From an uncultured Candidatus Saccharibacteria bacterium (GTDB lineage: Bacteria > Patescibacteriota > Saccharimonadia > Saccharimonadales > Saccharimonadaceae): a DNA stretch of 24,954 nt. Position 1 is the first letter of the stretch; each line of letters begins with the position of its first letter. The notes under the pieces were generated by a model. The model did no database searches, was not told where the DNA came from, and was given only the letters and a program-made list of their open reading frames with translations. The position numbers and the translations under genes are program-made. Shown in pieces: positions 1-6,983 of the stretch. The DNA is taken from the NCBI GenBank assembly GCA_948944455.1, contig CARBES010000014.1, positions 1 through 24,954 of the forward strand. Reading direction: 5' to 3'.

Positions 1-1
1 T

Positions 2-1030
2 AACGCTCCAGAAGAAAAAGCTCGTGGTATTACCATCGCTACTTCTCACCAGGAATACGAATCTGAAGGCCGCCACTATGCGCACGTCGACATGCCAGGC
101 CACGCCGACTACATTAAGAACATGATTACCGGTGCGGCTCAGGTTGATGGTGCAATCCTCGTGGTTGCTGCTAATGATGGTCCGTTGCCACAGACTCGTG
201 AGCACGTTCTTCTCGCTCACCAGGTGAACGTTCCAAAGATCATCGTTTTCTTGAACAAGATGGACCTCGCTGATCCAGACCTCGTCGAGCTCGTCGAGAT
301 GGATGTTCGTGAACTCTTGAACAAGTACGGTTACGATGGCGATAACACTCCGATCATCAAAGGTTCTGCTACTAAGGCTCTCGAAGGCGACGCTGCTAAC
401 GAAGATGCTATTATGGAGCTCGTCAAAGCTATGGACGAATTCTTCGAGGTCCCAGAGCACGATCTTGACAAGCCATTCTTGATGCCAATTGAGGATGTCT
501 TCTCGATTAAGGGTCGTGGTACAGTTGCTACTGGTCGTATCGAGCAGGGTGTTATCAAATTGAACGACGAAGTTGAAATCGTTGGTCTTAAAGACACTCA
601 AAAGTCGGTCGTTACCGGTATCGAAGCCTTCCACAAGACTCTTGATCAGGGTCAGGCTGGCGATAACGCGGGTCTCTTGCTCCGCGGTATCGAACGCGAA
701 CAAATCGAACGTGGTCAGGTCATCGCTGCTCCAGGTTCGATCACCCCACATACCGAATTTGAGGCTCAGGTTTACATCTTGAAGAAGGAAGAAGGCGGTC
801 GCCACACTCCATTCTCTAAGGGTTACAAGCCACAGTTCTACTTCCGCACCACTGACGTGACTGGTGAAGTCGAACTTCCAGCTGACAAGGAAATTGTCAT
901 GCCTGGTGATACTGTTACCTTCAAGGTCAAGTTGCTCGCGCCAATCGCGATGAACAACAACGACCGCTTCGCTATCCGCGAAGGCGGCAAGACCGTCGGT
1001 TCTGGTGTTGTTACTAACATCATCAAATAG
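2..1030 (+). CDS. tuf: Elongation factor Tu, 5'-truncated by the window edge
   Basis: EF-Tu is the GTPase that delivers aminoacyl-tRNA to the ribosomal A site. The reading frame is open from base 2, so the gene enters from outside the window; the first visible residues (NAPEEKARGITI) correspond to about residue 51 of a normal EF-Tu of roughly 395 residues. Visible signatures are the switch I RGITI, the G3 motif as HVDMPGHADY (Met replaces the usual Cys), the G4 motif NKMD, G5-like GSATKAL, and the domain 2 and 3 segments ending GSGVVTNIIK. It ends with TAG followed at once by a strong terminator, so it is the last gene of its transcript here. The identification is certain; only the N-terminus is missing. 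Confidence 0.97.
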   Translation, partial: NAPEEKARGITIATSHQEYESEGRHYAHVDMPGHADYIKNMITGAAQVDGAILVVAANDGPLPQTREHVLLAHQVNVPKIIVFLNKMDLADPDLVELVEMDVRELLNKYGYDGDNTPIIKGSATKALEGDAANEDAIMELVKAMDEFFEVPEHDLDKPFLMPIEDVFSIKGRGTVATGRIEQGVIKLNDEVEIVGLKDTQKSVVTGIEAFHKTLDQGQAGDNAGLLLRGIEREQIERGQVIAAPGSITPHTEFEAQVYILKKEEGGRHTPFSKGYKPQFYFRTTDVTGEVELPADKEIVMPGDTVTFKVKLLAPIAMNNNDRFAIREGGKTVGSGVVTNIIK

Positions 1031-1046
1031 CTAGAAGTCACTAGAG

Positions 1047-1079
1047 AAATCCCCCAGCCATTCCGGTTGGGGGATTTTT
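1047..1079 (+). terminator. Rho-independent terminator of tuf
   Basis: The hairpin AAATCCCCCA / TTGGGGGATTT, with a short loop, is followed by T's, beginning 17 nt after the tuf stop codon. Confidence 0.92.
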
Positions 1080-1112
1080 GGACTTTTTGAGCAGTAAAAG
1101 CTCGGAGGCCTC

Positions 1113-1141
1113 TTGACTTCTTAACTATTTTGTGCTACAAT
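1113..1141 (+). promoter_or_regulatory. Near-consensus promoter of the 1196 gene
   Basis: The -35 TTGACT (1113-1118), 17-bp spacer and extended -10 TGC-TACAAT (1136-1141) form the promoter. It has the same boxes, spacer and TGTGC context as the rpsJ promoter at 4117-4145. It rules out the TTG at 1130 as a start, because that codon lies inside the promoter. Confidence 0.85.
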
Positions 1142-1195
1142 GAAAGGGAGAATATTCACAAATATCTTGGACATTACGGCGAAAGGATGAAAAAC

Positions 1196-1909
1196 ATGTA
1201 TAGTTATTTTGTCAACCTCGATAGCAACTCCCGACTCTACAGCATATCTAGCGGCTATCTCATGAACCCGGCCCGTCTGACTGAACATACCACGCAGATC
1301 GAAGGTCTTGAACTGAAGCTTTGCCGCTACGACGATTACGAATCCAGCAACCTCCCCTACGGCGCGTTGCTCTGCGATCGCAGTGAGCAACGTGGCGGCG
1401 GTAACGACGCTGCTATGACCATGTTCAGAATGAACCCTTCCTCGGCCTTTCGGGGCAAGCTGGGCGGGTGGACCTGTTCTGGCGTCGGCATTGATGCAGC
1501 TAAAGGAGTGGAATTCTACTTCGCGCATTGTGATGGCCGGCCGACGCCGCTCTTCCCGACGGTGCGTGGTACTATTGGAATGCGGCCGGAAGCCTATTCG
1601 CATGTGCAGCTGGTCGTGAAGCGACCGATGTGTGCCGATCCACTTCAACTGATGGATTTAATCGGTGACATTGTGGCTATGACGACCATATATGGTGCGT
1701 GGGCGGATTTCTACAACATCGCGCGGTCTTATCTGATTGATTTCTGGAATCCCCAGCGCCCGGAGGTTGACGATGCTGCTCAGCCGGACGAGGACAAAAA
1801 CCTGCTTTTCCGCGTACAGGAATTCTGGAACGGGCTCCCTATCGAGCAACTGGAATACTTCCGCGACTCGACTGGCCTGCCTGGTAATGCCCGCGTGACT
1901 AAGTTCTGA
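1196..1909 (+). CDS. Orphan protein of 237 residues, function unknown
   Basis: No family recognised. The ATG at 1196 is chosen because AAAGGA (1183-1187) sits 8-9 nt upstream; the in-frame ATG at 1187 abuts that sequence and the TTG at 1130 overlaps the promoter. The protein starts MYSYFVNLDSNSRLYS, has no signal peptide or obvious membrane segment, and includes a Gly-rich patch (RGGGND), a Cys/Trp segment (GGWTCSGVG) and an acidic stretch (PEVDDAAQPDEDKN) near the C-terminus. It is a single-gene transcript with its own promoter and terminator, inserted between tuf and the GH3 enzyme. Codons look richer in CTG, CGC and AAC than in the neighbouring operon, judged by eye. A cytosolic accessory protein is the only inference I would make. 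Confidence 0.75.
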   Translation: MYSYFVNLDSNSRLYSISSGYLMNPARLTEHTTQIEGLELKLCRYDDYESSNLPYGALLCDRSEQRGGGNDAAMTMFRMNPSSAFRGKLGGWTCSGVGIDAAKGVEFYFAHCDGRPTPLFPTVRGTIGMRPEAYSHVQLVVKRPMCADPLQLMDLIGDIVAMTTIYGAWADFYNIARSYLIDFWNPQRPEVDDAAQPDEDKNLLFRVQEFWNGLPIEQLEYFRDSTGLPGNARVTKF

Positions 1910-1930
1910 ATCTTTACGCCAATTCATGAG

Positions 1931-1952
1931 CCGCGACTTCGGTCGCGGTTTT
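1931..1952 (+). terminator. Terminator with UUCG tetraloop
   Basis: CCGCGAC-TTCG-GTCGCGG is a perfect 7-bp stem with a stable UUCG loop, followed by TTTT. It ends the 1196 transcript. The ATG at 1926 just before it is therefore not the start of the next gene. Confidence 0.85.
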
Positions 1953-1985
1953 GGCTTATCTCGTCCCAAAACTGTCAAAATGCGC

Positions 1986-1997
1986 TATGATAAAGGT
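1986..1997 (+). promoter_or_regulatory. -10 box six bases before ATG: predicted leaderless promoter of the GH3 gene
   Basis: TATGAT (1986-1991) is followed by exactly 6 nt and then the ATG at 1998. A start point about 7 nt after the -10 box would put transcription at or beside the A of ATG. No good -35 is seen. Confidence 0.6.
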
Positions 1998-3074
1998 ATG
2001 GTTAATATCATCATGGCGGCGCTCATGAGTTTAGCATTGTTGCCCTATCGCTCGACTGGCGGAATTTTTCATAATTATGATATGCAGGCTGAGCAAAAAC
2101 TTGCCGAAATGTCCGTAGATGAGAAAATCGCCCAAGTTTTGCTTGTACGATACCCAGACACGGGCGGAATTTCGGCGCTAGCAGAGCATCAATTCGGCGG
2201 TTATGTTTTCTTTGCAAAGGATTTTGCTGGAAAATCGGTGGCTGAAGTGCAAGATCTAATGAAGAATTTACAATCCGTTGCGAAAATCCCAATTTTGACC
2301 GCAGTCGACGAGGAAGGTGGCACGGTGGTGCGCGTGAGTAGTAATCCGCAACTAGCGCCAGCACGGTTTAGGAGCCCGCAGGCTATCTATGCTGCGGGAG
2401 GGCTTTCGGCAGTCGCGGCTGATACCAAGCAAAAGAGTGCAACACTCGAAAAGCTTGGCCTAAATCTTAATTTGGCGCCGGTGGTCGACGTTTCGACCGA
2501 CCCGAAGGACTATATGTTTAGCCGAAGCCTCGGACAAAATGCTCAGGTTACAGCGGAATTTGCACGTACCGTGATTGAAGCGAGCCAGGGAAGTGAAGTT
2601 TCTTACACTCTAAAACATTTTCCCGGTTATGGTAACAACCTCGATACTCATACTAGCAGCTCGATTGACCAGAGGAGTTTTAATGATTTAGTTCAGCGCG
2701 ATTTGGTGTCGTTTCAAGCCGGGATTGACTCCGGAGCTGAGGCGGTTTTGGTTAGCCATAATACCGTAACGGCGCTTGATCCGGAGAACCCGGCCTCCTT
2801 GTCGTCCAATATTCATACTTTGTTGCGTCTAGGACTCGGCTTTACAGGGGTCATTATTACTGATGATATCGCAATGGCGGCACTCGACGCTAGTGCGGAG
2901 ACGACTTTGCAGGCGATTCTGGCTGGTAATGATCTGGTTATCACTAGTGACTATACAAGAAGTATGCGTGAGCTAAGATTGGCGTTAGCGGACGGTCGAC
3001 TCGAAATGGCTCGGCTTGATCGCGCGGTAAAACGGGTTCTAACCTGGAAATATTACAAATCATTGATTTTATAG
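1998..3074 (+). CDS. Glycoside hydrolase family 3 beta-N-acetylhexosaminidase (NagZ-like)
   Basis: GH3 beta-N-acetylhexosaminidases release GlcNAc from muropeptides or related glycans. Diagnostic motifs, counted from the ATG at 1998, are KHFPGYG around H207, the D-T-H acid/base dyad (D216/H218) and TDDIAM (D289/D290, containing the expected Asp nucleophile). EDEKIAQ-like text (VDEKIAQVLL), VDEEGG and NLNLAPVVDV are also typical of the family. The length of 358 residues fits a one-domain enzyme. The N-terminus (MVNIIMAALMSLALLP) is hydrophobic and may be an export signal or anchor, although it lacks basic residues. The start is set by the leaderless -10 arrangement; an upstream ATG at 1926 lies before a terminator. 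The enzyme probably acts in peptidoglycan turnover or scavenging of host glycans. Confidence 0.88.
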   Translation: MVNIIMAALMSLALLPYRSTGGIFHNYDMQAEQKLAEMSVDEKIAQVLLVRYPDTGGISALAEHQFGGYVFFAKDFAGKSVAEVQDLMKNLQSVAKIPILTAVDEEGGTVVRVSSNPQLAPARFRSPQAIYAAGGLSAVAADTKQKSATLEKLGLNLNLAPVVDVSTDPKDYMFSRSLGQNAQVTAEFARTVIEASQGSEVSYTLKHFPGYGNNLDTHTSSSIDQRSFNDLVQRDLVSFQAGIDSGAEAVLVSHNTVTALDPENPASLSSNIHTLLRLGLGFTGVIITDDIAMAALDASAETTLQAILAGNDLVITSDYTRSMRELRLALADGRLEMARLDRAVKRVLTWKYYKSLIL

Positions 3075-3080
3075 TATAAT
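3052..3080 (+). promoter_or_regulatory. Promoter of the 3144 gene, overlapping the 3' end of the GH3 gene
   Basis: ATTACA (-35-like, 3052-3057, 4/6 to consensus), a 17-bp spacer and a perfect TATAAT (3075-3080) directly after the TAG stop of the GH3 gene. A leader of about 60 nt follows. Confidence 0.6.
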
Positions 3081-3143
3081 ATATACAGGTATTACTGCTG
3101 TTCTTAACCACCTCAGAGTTCTTTTGAAAGGAGAGTTGCGAAA

Positions 3144-4022
3144 ATGCAAGCCCTGTATGAATGTCCAGGCGAAGATTTTGCCTACATGGTTGTCGGCGTC
3201 GGCGATAAGATGATTCGAGGCGCGTCCAAGAGTTCGGCTGTTTACTCATGGCCGCCTATCGACAGGCAACCGGTCGAACAGTGTGATATTGTACTCCAGA
3301 TGCTACCCTGCCTAATACTAAGGAGGGGAGCACGAGTTGCTGCTTGTTCGGCCATCCCGGGTTCGTCCCTGCGCATCCGTGCTCGGCTCTTGGGTGCAGA
3401 CCGTGAAGATGAAAATATCTATGGTTATGCCTTTGCTGCCGAGGTCTTAGAGGTCCCAAACTATCAGAATCTCGTCCAGCGTGACCTAACCTTGCGCCTG
3501 CCTTACGACCTGGCGCACGAACTAATCCCGGAGTTGCCAGATAACCCCACCGCAGAGGAAGCTTCTTCTGTCGATGTCTCAAGTTTCGTTTCGGCCGAAG
3601 AACCGTTAGTGAGAACTGATGCTGTGACTGGTTTTGTGCCATCGGAGTGGTTAATCGACATCAAAGTCCAGCGGAGCGGTGCCTTGCCGTTGCCGATCAT
3701 CTACCGCAAAGACATCATCCGCATCAGCCTCAATCTGTCGGACCAGACTGGTGGTCTGGTCCTGGGTGACTACGCCCCGTTGATTAACTCGCGTAGTCAC
3801 CCAAATCGGGTTTATACTGGAACTGCACCCGTGGCGGGATGCCCTCACCGAGATAGTAACTTTCACGGTAATTATTTCGAGTTGGCCGGCTTGCAGGATG
3901 CGCTGCCGGTCACGAGTAGCCTTGCAACAAATTTTTCCGAAGCGCACAATACTATGCTTTTCACGACAGATCCAGACCAAGTTAGAGCAATGCGCCAATC
4001 CCAACAGTGCAGCCTGCGCTAA
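3144..4022 (+). CDS. Orphan protein of 292 residues, function unknown
   Basis: No family recognised. The ATG at 3144 has a strong ribosome-binding site, AAAGGAGAG (3127-3135). The protein has no signal peptide or clear membrane helix. It reads as two mixed alpha/beta parts (about 1-125 and 165-292) joined by an acidic, Ser/Thr-rich linker (NPTAEEASSVDVSSFVSAEE, about 132-151). A Cys/His cluster, AGCPHRDSNFHGNYFEL, lies near residues 230-247 and could bind metal, but that is speculation. It is transcribed alone, with its own promoter and terminator. Like the gene at 1196 it separates tuf from rpsJ and looks like an accessory insertion. Confidence 0.75.
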   Translation: MQALYECPGEDFAYMVVGVGDKMIRGASKSSAVYSWPPIDRQPVEQCDIVLQMLPCLILRRGARVAACSAIPGSSLRIRARLLGADREDENIYGYAFAAEVLEVPNYQNLVQRDLTLRLPYDLAHELIPELPDNPTAEEASSVDVSSFVSAEEPLVRTDAVTGFVPSEWLIDIKVQRSGALPLPIIYRKDIIRISLNLSDQTGGLVLGDYAPLINSRSHPNRVYTGTAPVAGCPHRDSNFHGNYFELAGLQDALPVTSSLATNFSEAHNTMLFTTDPDQVRAMRQSQQCSLR

Positions 4023-4040
4023 ATCCAACACAGCCCTCCT

Positions 4041-4075
4041 AAGCCCCTCGCTATTCGGCGGGGGACTTCTTTTTT
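4041..4075 (+). terminator. Terminator of the 3144 gene
   Basis: The stem AAGCCCCTCGC / GCGGGGGACTT has one mismatch and is followed by a T run. Confidence 0.88.
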
Positions 4076-4116
4076 GGCTGAACAGTGACAAAAATCAAAC
4101 GGAACAAAAGCTAAAG

Positions 4117-4145
4117 TTGACTTTTTAGCTTAAGTGTGCTACAAT
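4117..4145 (+). promoter_or_regulatory. rpsJ promoter
   Basis: TTGACT (4117-4122), a 17-bp spacer ending TGTGC, and TACAAT (4140-4145): the same boxes and spacing as the promoter at 1113-1141. Confidence 0.85.
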
Positions 4146-4183
4146 GGAAGTATAAGGTTTAAACATTTTGCCTTAAAAACTCA

Positions 4184-4209
4184 TGGACGGCCCGTCTAGA
4201 GGCCATCTG
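4184..4209 (+). promoter_or_regulatory. Possible hairpin in the rpsJ leader
   Basis: GGCC (4189-4192) pairs with GGCC (4201-4204), extended by a few further pairs on each side, in the 90-nt leader between promoter and rpsJ. S10 leaders carry autoregulatory structures in some bacteria. Whether this one does cannot be told from a stem this small. Confidence 0.25.
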
Positions 4210-4235
4210 AGGTTATAAGGTAAAGAAAGGATATA

Positions 4236-4562
4236 ATGACCGAAGCAAAAAAAGAAGAGGGTTTGAAGATTCGCATTCGCCTCAAGGCCTATGATCATCG
4301 TGTAATTGATCAGAGTGCTAAGCAAATTGTTGACACGGCTGTTCGTACTGGTGCAACCGTTTCTGGTCCAGTGCCTCTGCCAACCAAGCGCAGCACTTTT
4401 ACCGTCGTGAAGTCGCCACATGTCTATAAGACCGGCGGTGAAGCTTTCGAAATGAAAGTTCACAAACGCTTGATTGATATCTCGAATGCAACCCCGAAGA
4501 CGATTGATGCTTTGCAGAATCTCGCGCTTCCAGCTGGCGTTGATGCAGAAATCAAGATGTAG
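4236..4562 (+). CDS. rpsJ: Small ribosomal subunit protein uS10
   Basis: S10 is part of the 30S head and also takes part in transcription antitermination through NusB. The 108-residue product carries the family sequence IRIRLKAYDHRVIDQSAKQI, then VSGPVPLPTK, and the conserved SPHVYKTGGEAFEMKVHKR segment. It is slightly longer than the usual 102-105 residues because of a short N-terminal MTEAKKEEG. GAAAGGA lies just upstream of the ATG. Unlike the classical S10 operon, a terminator follows directly and no rplC is next to it; tuf lies upstream but is separated by three unrelated genes. So rpsJ is transcribed as a single gene here. Confidence 0.97.
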   Translation: MTEAKKEEGLKIRIRLKAYDHRVIDQSAKQIVDTAVRTGATVSGPVPLPTKRSTFTVVKSPHVYKTGGEAFEMKVHKRLIDISNATPKTIDALQNLALPAGVDAEIKM

Positions 4563-4577
4563 TCTCGAAAAAAGCTA

Positions 4578-4606
4578 AAAAAGTCCGCTTAAGATGCGGA
4601 CTTTTT
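4578..4606 (+). terminator. rpsJ terminator, abutting the next promoter
   Basis: The stem GTCCGC / GCGGAC, extended by A/T pairs, is followed by TTTTT. The -10 box of the downstream operon begins 3 nt after the T run. Confidence 0.9.
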
Positions 4607-4608
4607 GT

Positions 4609-4620
4609 TATAATGGTCTT
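4609..4620 (+). promoter_or_regulatory. -10 box six bases before ATG: leaderless promoter of the envelope operon
   Basis: TGT-TATAAT (-10 at 4609-4614, extended by TG), then 6 nt, then the ATG at 4621. No convincing -35 and no ribosome-binding site. Confidence 0.65.
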
Positions 4621-5892
4621 ATGACATTAGTGATGCGATTTAAGAAGCGATTTTACTTCGTTGCGGCACGATATTTTCGGTTTTTTGCCAATTTTGCTTT
4701 TCGTCGTTGGCATCCGCGAGTGATCGCAGTGACTGGTTCCGCTGGCAAGACTACAATGCTTCATCTGATCGAGTTTGAGCTAGGCGACCGGGCACATTAT
4801 TCACATGACGCTAACTCAGCTTTCGGGATCGCTTTTGATCTGCTAGGTATGGATGGAGTGCGCGGTTCGAAATGGCGTTGGGTGAAACTGATCTTGATGG
4901 CGCCAATCCGTGCGGTCTTCTATAAACATACCGAAGAATTCTATGTAGTCGAAATCGACGGTGAACGTCCGCGTGAGACGGAATTCCTCGCCAGTTGGTT
5001 GAAACCTGAGGTAACTCTCTGGGTGACGTTCGGCTTGTCGCATGCGGTGCAGTTTGAGCAACAGGTAAAAGAAGGGAAATTTGATTCACTTGAAGCAGCA
5101 ATCGCGCACGAATTTGCGACTCTCCCGACTAACACGACGAAGCGGGTCTATATTGATGCCGATTCGCAGTCAATGATTGATGCGACGAAAGGGATCAAGG
5201 CCGAGGTGATTGCTTTGAGCAAGAAGGAACTGAAGCGATATAGTGTTTATCCGACTCGTACGGATTTCGTTTTTGATTCGGCTTCTTTTCATTTTGCTCA
5301 GCCCCAGCCAAAAGATCTTGCAATTCAACTCGTTATGCTCGAAGATTTAGTGAAATATCTCGATATTCCGCTAAAGACAGACTTTTCGAATATGTCAGTT
5401 CCGCCGGGGCGCAGTAGTTATTTCCTTGGTAAGAAGGGTTTAAAAATTATTGATAGTAGCTACAATGCGCATCTGATCAGCGCCGAGTCGATTCTTGAAA
5501 TGGTGCAGGTTTTGCACGCCGGACATAAGTGGTTGATTATTGGCGACATTGTTGACCAGGGCGAAATTGAAGGTGAAGAGCATCGTAAACTAGCTGACTT
5601 GATTGCTCAAGCTAAGCCTGAAATGGTGGTTTTGATTGGTCGCCGTACTAAAGAGTATACTGCGCCACGCTTGAAGGAACTGGGTGTACCGGCGCGTACC
5701 ACTCTCGACCCGAAAAAAGCTTTGAAGTTTATCGAAACAAATACTACTGGCGACGAAACCCTGATTTTTAAGGGAAGCCAGTATCTTGAATGGATTATTG
5801 AACAGCTACTCGAAAACCCAGAAGATGCCACAAAATTACCACGCCGCGAGCCAGCCGCTATTAAACGCCGCGAGAAGTGGGGGCTAAAGTGA
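4621..5892 (+). CDS. Mur-ligase-like ATP-dependent ligase without the N-terminal UDP-binding domain
   Basis: Mur ligases join an amino acid or peptide to a nucleotide- or lipid-linked substrate using ATP. The P-loop TGSAGKTT lies at residues 38-45, so the central ATPase domain starts almost at the N-terminus; about 30 basic/aromatic residues (FKKRFYFVAARYFRFFANFAFRRW) replace the usual domain 1 of MurE or MurF. The C-terminal domain is recognisable by PPGRSSYFLGKKG, IIDSSYNAHLISAESIL and the GDIVDQGEIEGEEH segment, closest to MurF. The start at 4621 follows from the -10/ATG spacing; the ATG at 4594 lies inside the rpsJ terminator. It is the first gene of a four-gene overlapping operon (GTGA junction with the hydrolase). 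The substrate is unknown. A role at the membrane is inferred from the basic hydrophobic N-terminus. Confidence 0.85.
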   Translation: MTLVMRFKKRFYFVAARYFRFFANFAFRRWHPRVIAVTGSAGKTTMLHLIEFELGDRAHYSHDANSAFGIAFDLLGMDGVRGSKWRWVKLILMAPIRAVFYKHTEEFYVVEIDGERPRETEFLASWLKPEVTLWVTFGLSHAVQFEQQVKEGKFDSLEAAIAHEFATLPTNTTKRVYIDADSQSMIDATKGIKAEVIALSKKELKRYSVYPTRTDFVFDSASFHFAQPQPKDLAIQLVMLEDLVKYLDIPLKTDFSNMSVPPGRSSYFLGKKGLKIIDSSYNAHLISAESILEMVQVLHAGHKWLIIGDIVDQGEIEGEEHRKLADLIAQAKPEMVVLIGRRTKEYTAPRLKELGVPARTTLDPKKALKFIETNTTGDETLIFKGSQYLEWIIEQLLENPEDATKLPRREPAAIKRREKWGLK

Positions 5893-6983
5893 GAAAGTCA
5901 AAATTATATATTATCCACGGTTGGACTTATACGGTGGCACCTTGGGAAAAGACCATTGCGCTTTTGAAACGTCAAGGCATGGATGTCGAAATGCTAAATG
6001 TGCCAGGGTTGACTACTTCATCGCAAAAGGTCTGGACCATTGAAGATTACGTCAAATGGGCCGATCGCCAGATTCCGGATGGTGCGGTAGCTCTCGGGCA
6101 TAGTAACGGCGGTCGGATTCTACTAAATCTCTGTGTCGAGAAGCCTGACAAGCTAAAACATTTGATTTTACTAGATGCGGCTGGTGTCTATGAACCGTCG
6201 ACAAAGCGAGACACGGCTCGTACGCTTTCTAAACGCCTAGGCTTCCTGAAGAAGATCCCAGGTTTAGCTAAGGTTTGGCATAAGGTGACGGGTGCTTCAG
6301 ATTATGCGCGTGCGCCAGAAAACATGAAGCATACGCTATCAAATATGCTTGATAGTGACAAAAAACTAGATTTAACAAAAGTCGTCGTGCCGACTTCGAT
6401 TCTCTGGGGTGCTGTCGATACTGTAACTCCGCCGCGCCAAGCCGAGGTAATGCACGAAAAAATCAAGAACAGCACTCTTGAAATTCGCCCACGTTGGAAC
6501 CATGCCCCGTATATTAGCTATCCGGACGAGCTGGCACGTGCGATTTACCGTGCTTACCGTAAACCGCCCGAGGTTGCCCAGGTGTCGGATATCGAGGTTA
6601 CACACGCCGCTGATGTTTCCGCCTCGATGGCGATGAAGAAAGCCGCTGAGCCGGTCGTGCCAGATACAAAAAAGATCTCTGCCTCGATGGCGATGAAGAA
6701 AGCAAGCGGCCCTGCTGGTGAGGACTTAGCTGGTACTTCGGCCGCCTTGGCACTTCCTAGCAAAGGTAAGAAACTAGCTAAAGATGCTGTCGTGAGCAGT
6801 CTGGCCGGAGTTGAATTTGAAAAAGCTGAGCCGGAAATCCCGCCACAAATTATCGCGACTAGCTCTGTGCCGAAAGTTGGTCTCGTCGAGCGAGCCCGTC
6901 GCAAGATGGGAGCCAGGCCTAAAACCAAAACCGCAACGAAACCGAAAGCTAAAGTGAAGGCCAAGAAGAAAGGGCAGCGTTGA
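5889..6983 (+). CDS. Alpha/beta hydrolase with a long Ala/Lys-rich C-terminal extension
   Basis: Residues about 1-220 are an alpha/beta-hydrolase fold: the oxyanion segment IIHGWTYT near the N-terminus, nucleophile elbow GHSNGG, acidic residue in WGAVDTVTP and catalytic His in RWNHAPYISYP. The exact reaction (esterase, lipase or thioesterase) cannot be read from sequence. The start is the GTG at 5889, which overlaps the upstream TGA (GTGA); the GTG at 5877 is an alternative. The last about 140 residues are low complexity, Ala/Lys/Pro-rich, with a duplicated SASMAMKKA unit and a very basic end (KAKVKAKKKGQR). The end overlaps the next gene by 4 nt (TTGA). The context suggests a step in envelope building. 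Confidence 0.85.
   Translation: MRKSKLYIIHGWTYTVAPWEKTIALLKRQGMDVEMLNVPGLTTSSQKVWTIEDYVKWADRQIPDGAVALGHSNGGRILLNLCVEKPDKLKHLILLDAAGVYEPSTKRDTARTLSKRLGFLKKIPGLAKVWHKVTGASDYARAPENMKHTLSNMLDSDKKLDLTKVVVPTSILWGAVDTVTPPRQAEVMHEKIKNSTLEIRPRWNHAPYISYPDELARAIYRAYRKPPEVAQVSDIEVTHAADVSASMAMKKAAEPVVPDTKKISASMAMKKASGPAGEDLAGTSAALALPSKGKKLAKDAVVSSLAGVEFEKAEPEIPPQIIATSSVPKVGLVERARRKMGARPKTKTATKPKAKVKAKKKGQR
6621..6703 (+). repeat. Direct repeat inside the hydrolase tail
   Basis: A 23-bp identical unit at 6621-6643 and 6681-6703, offset by exactly 60 bp, encodes A-S-M-A-M-K-K-A twice. It lies in frame inside the low-complexity C-terminal extension, so recombination between copies would remove or add 20 codons. 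Confidence 0.85.

Noticed and set aside
3256..3642. Minus-strand ORF of 128 codons within the orphan gene at 3144.
   Set aside because: It is a shadow frame with low-complexity Arg/His/Gln content and no start signal. The plus-strand gene has a strong ribosome-binding site, promoter and terminator.
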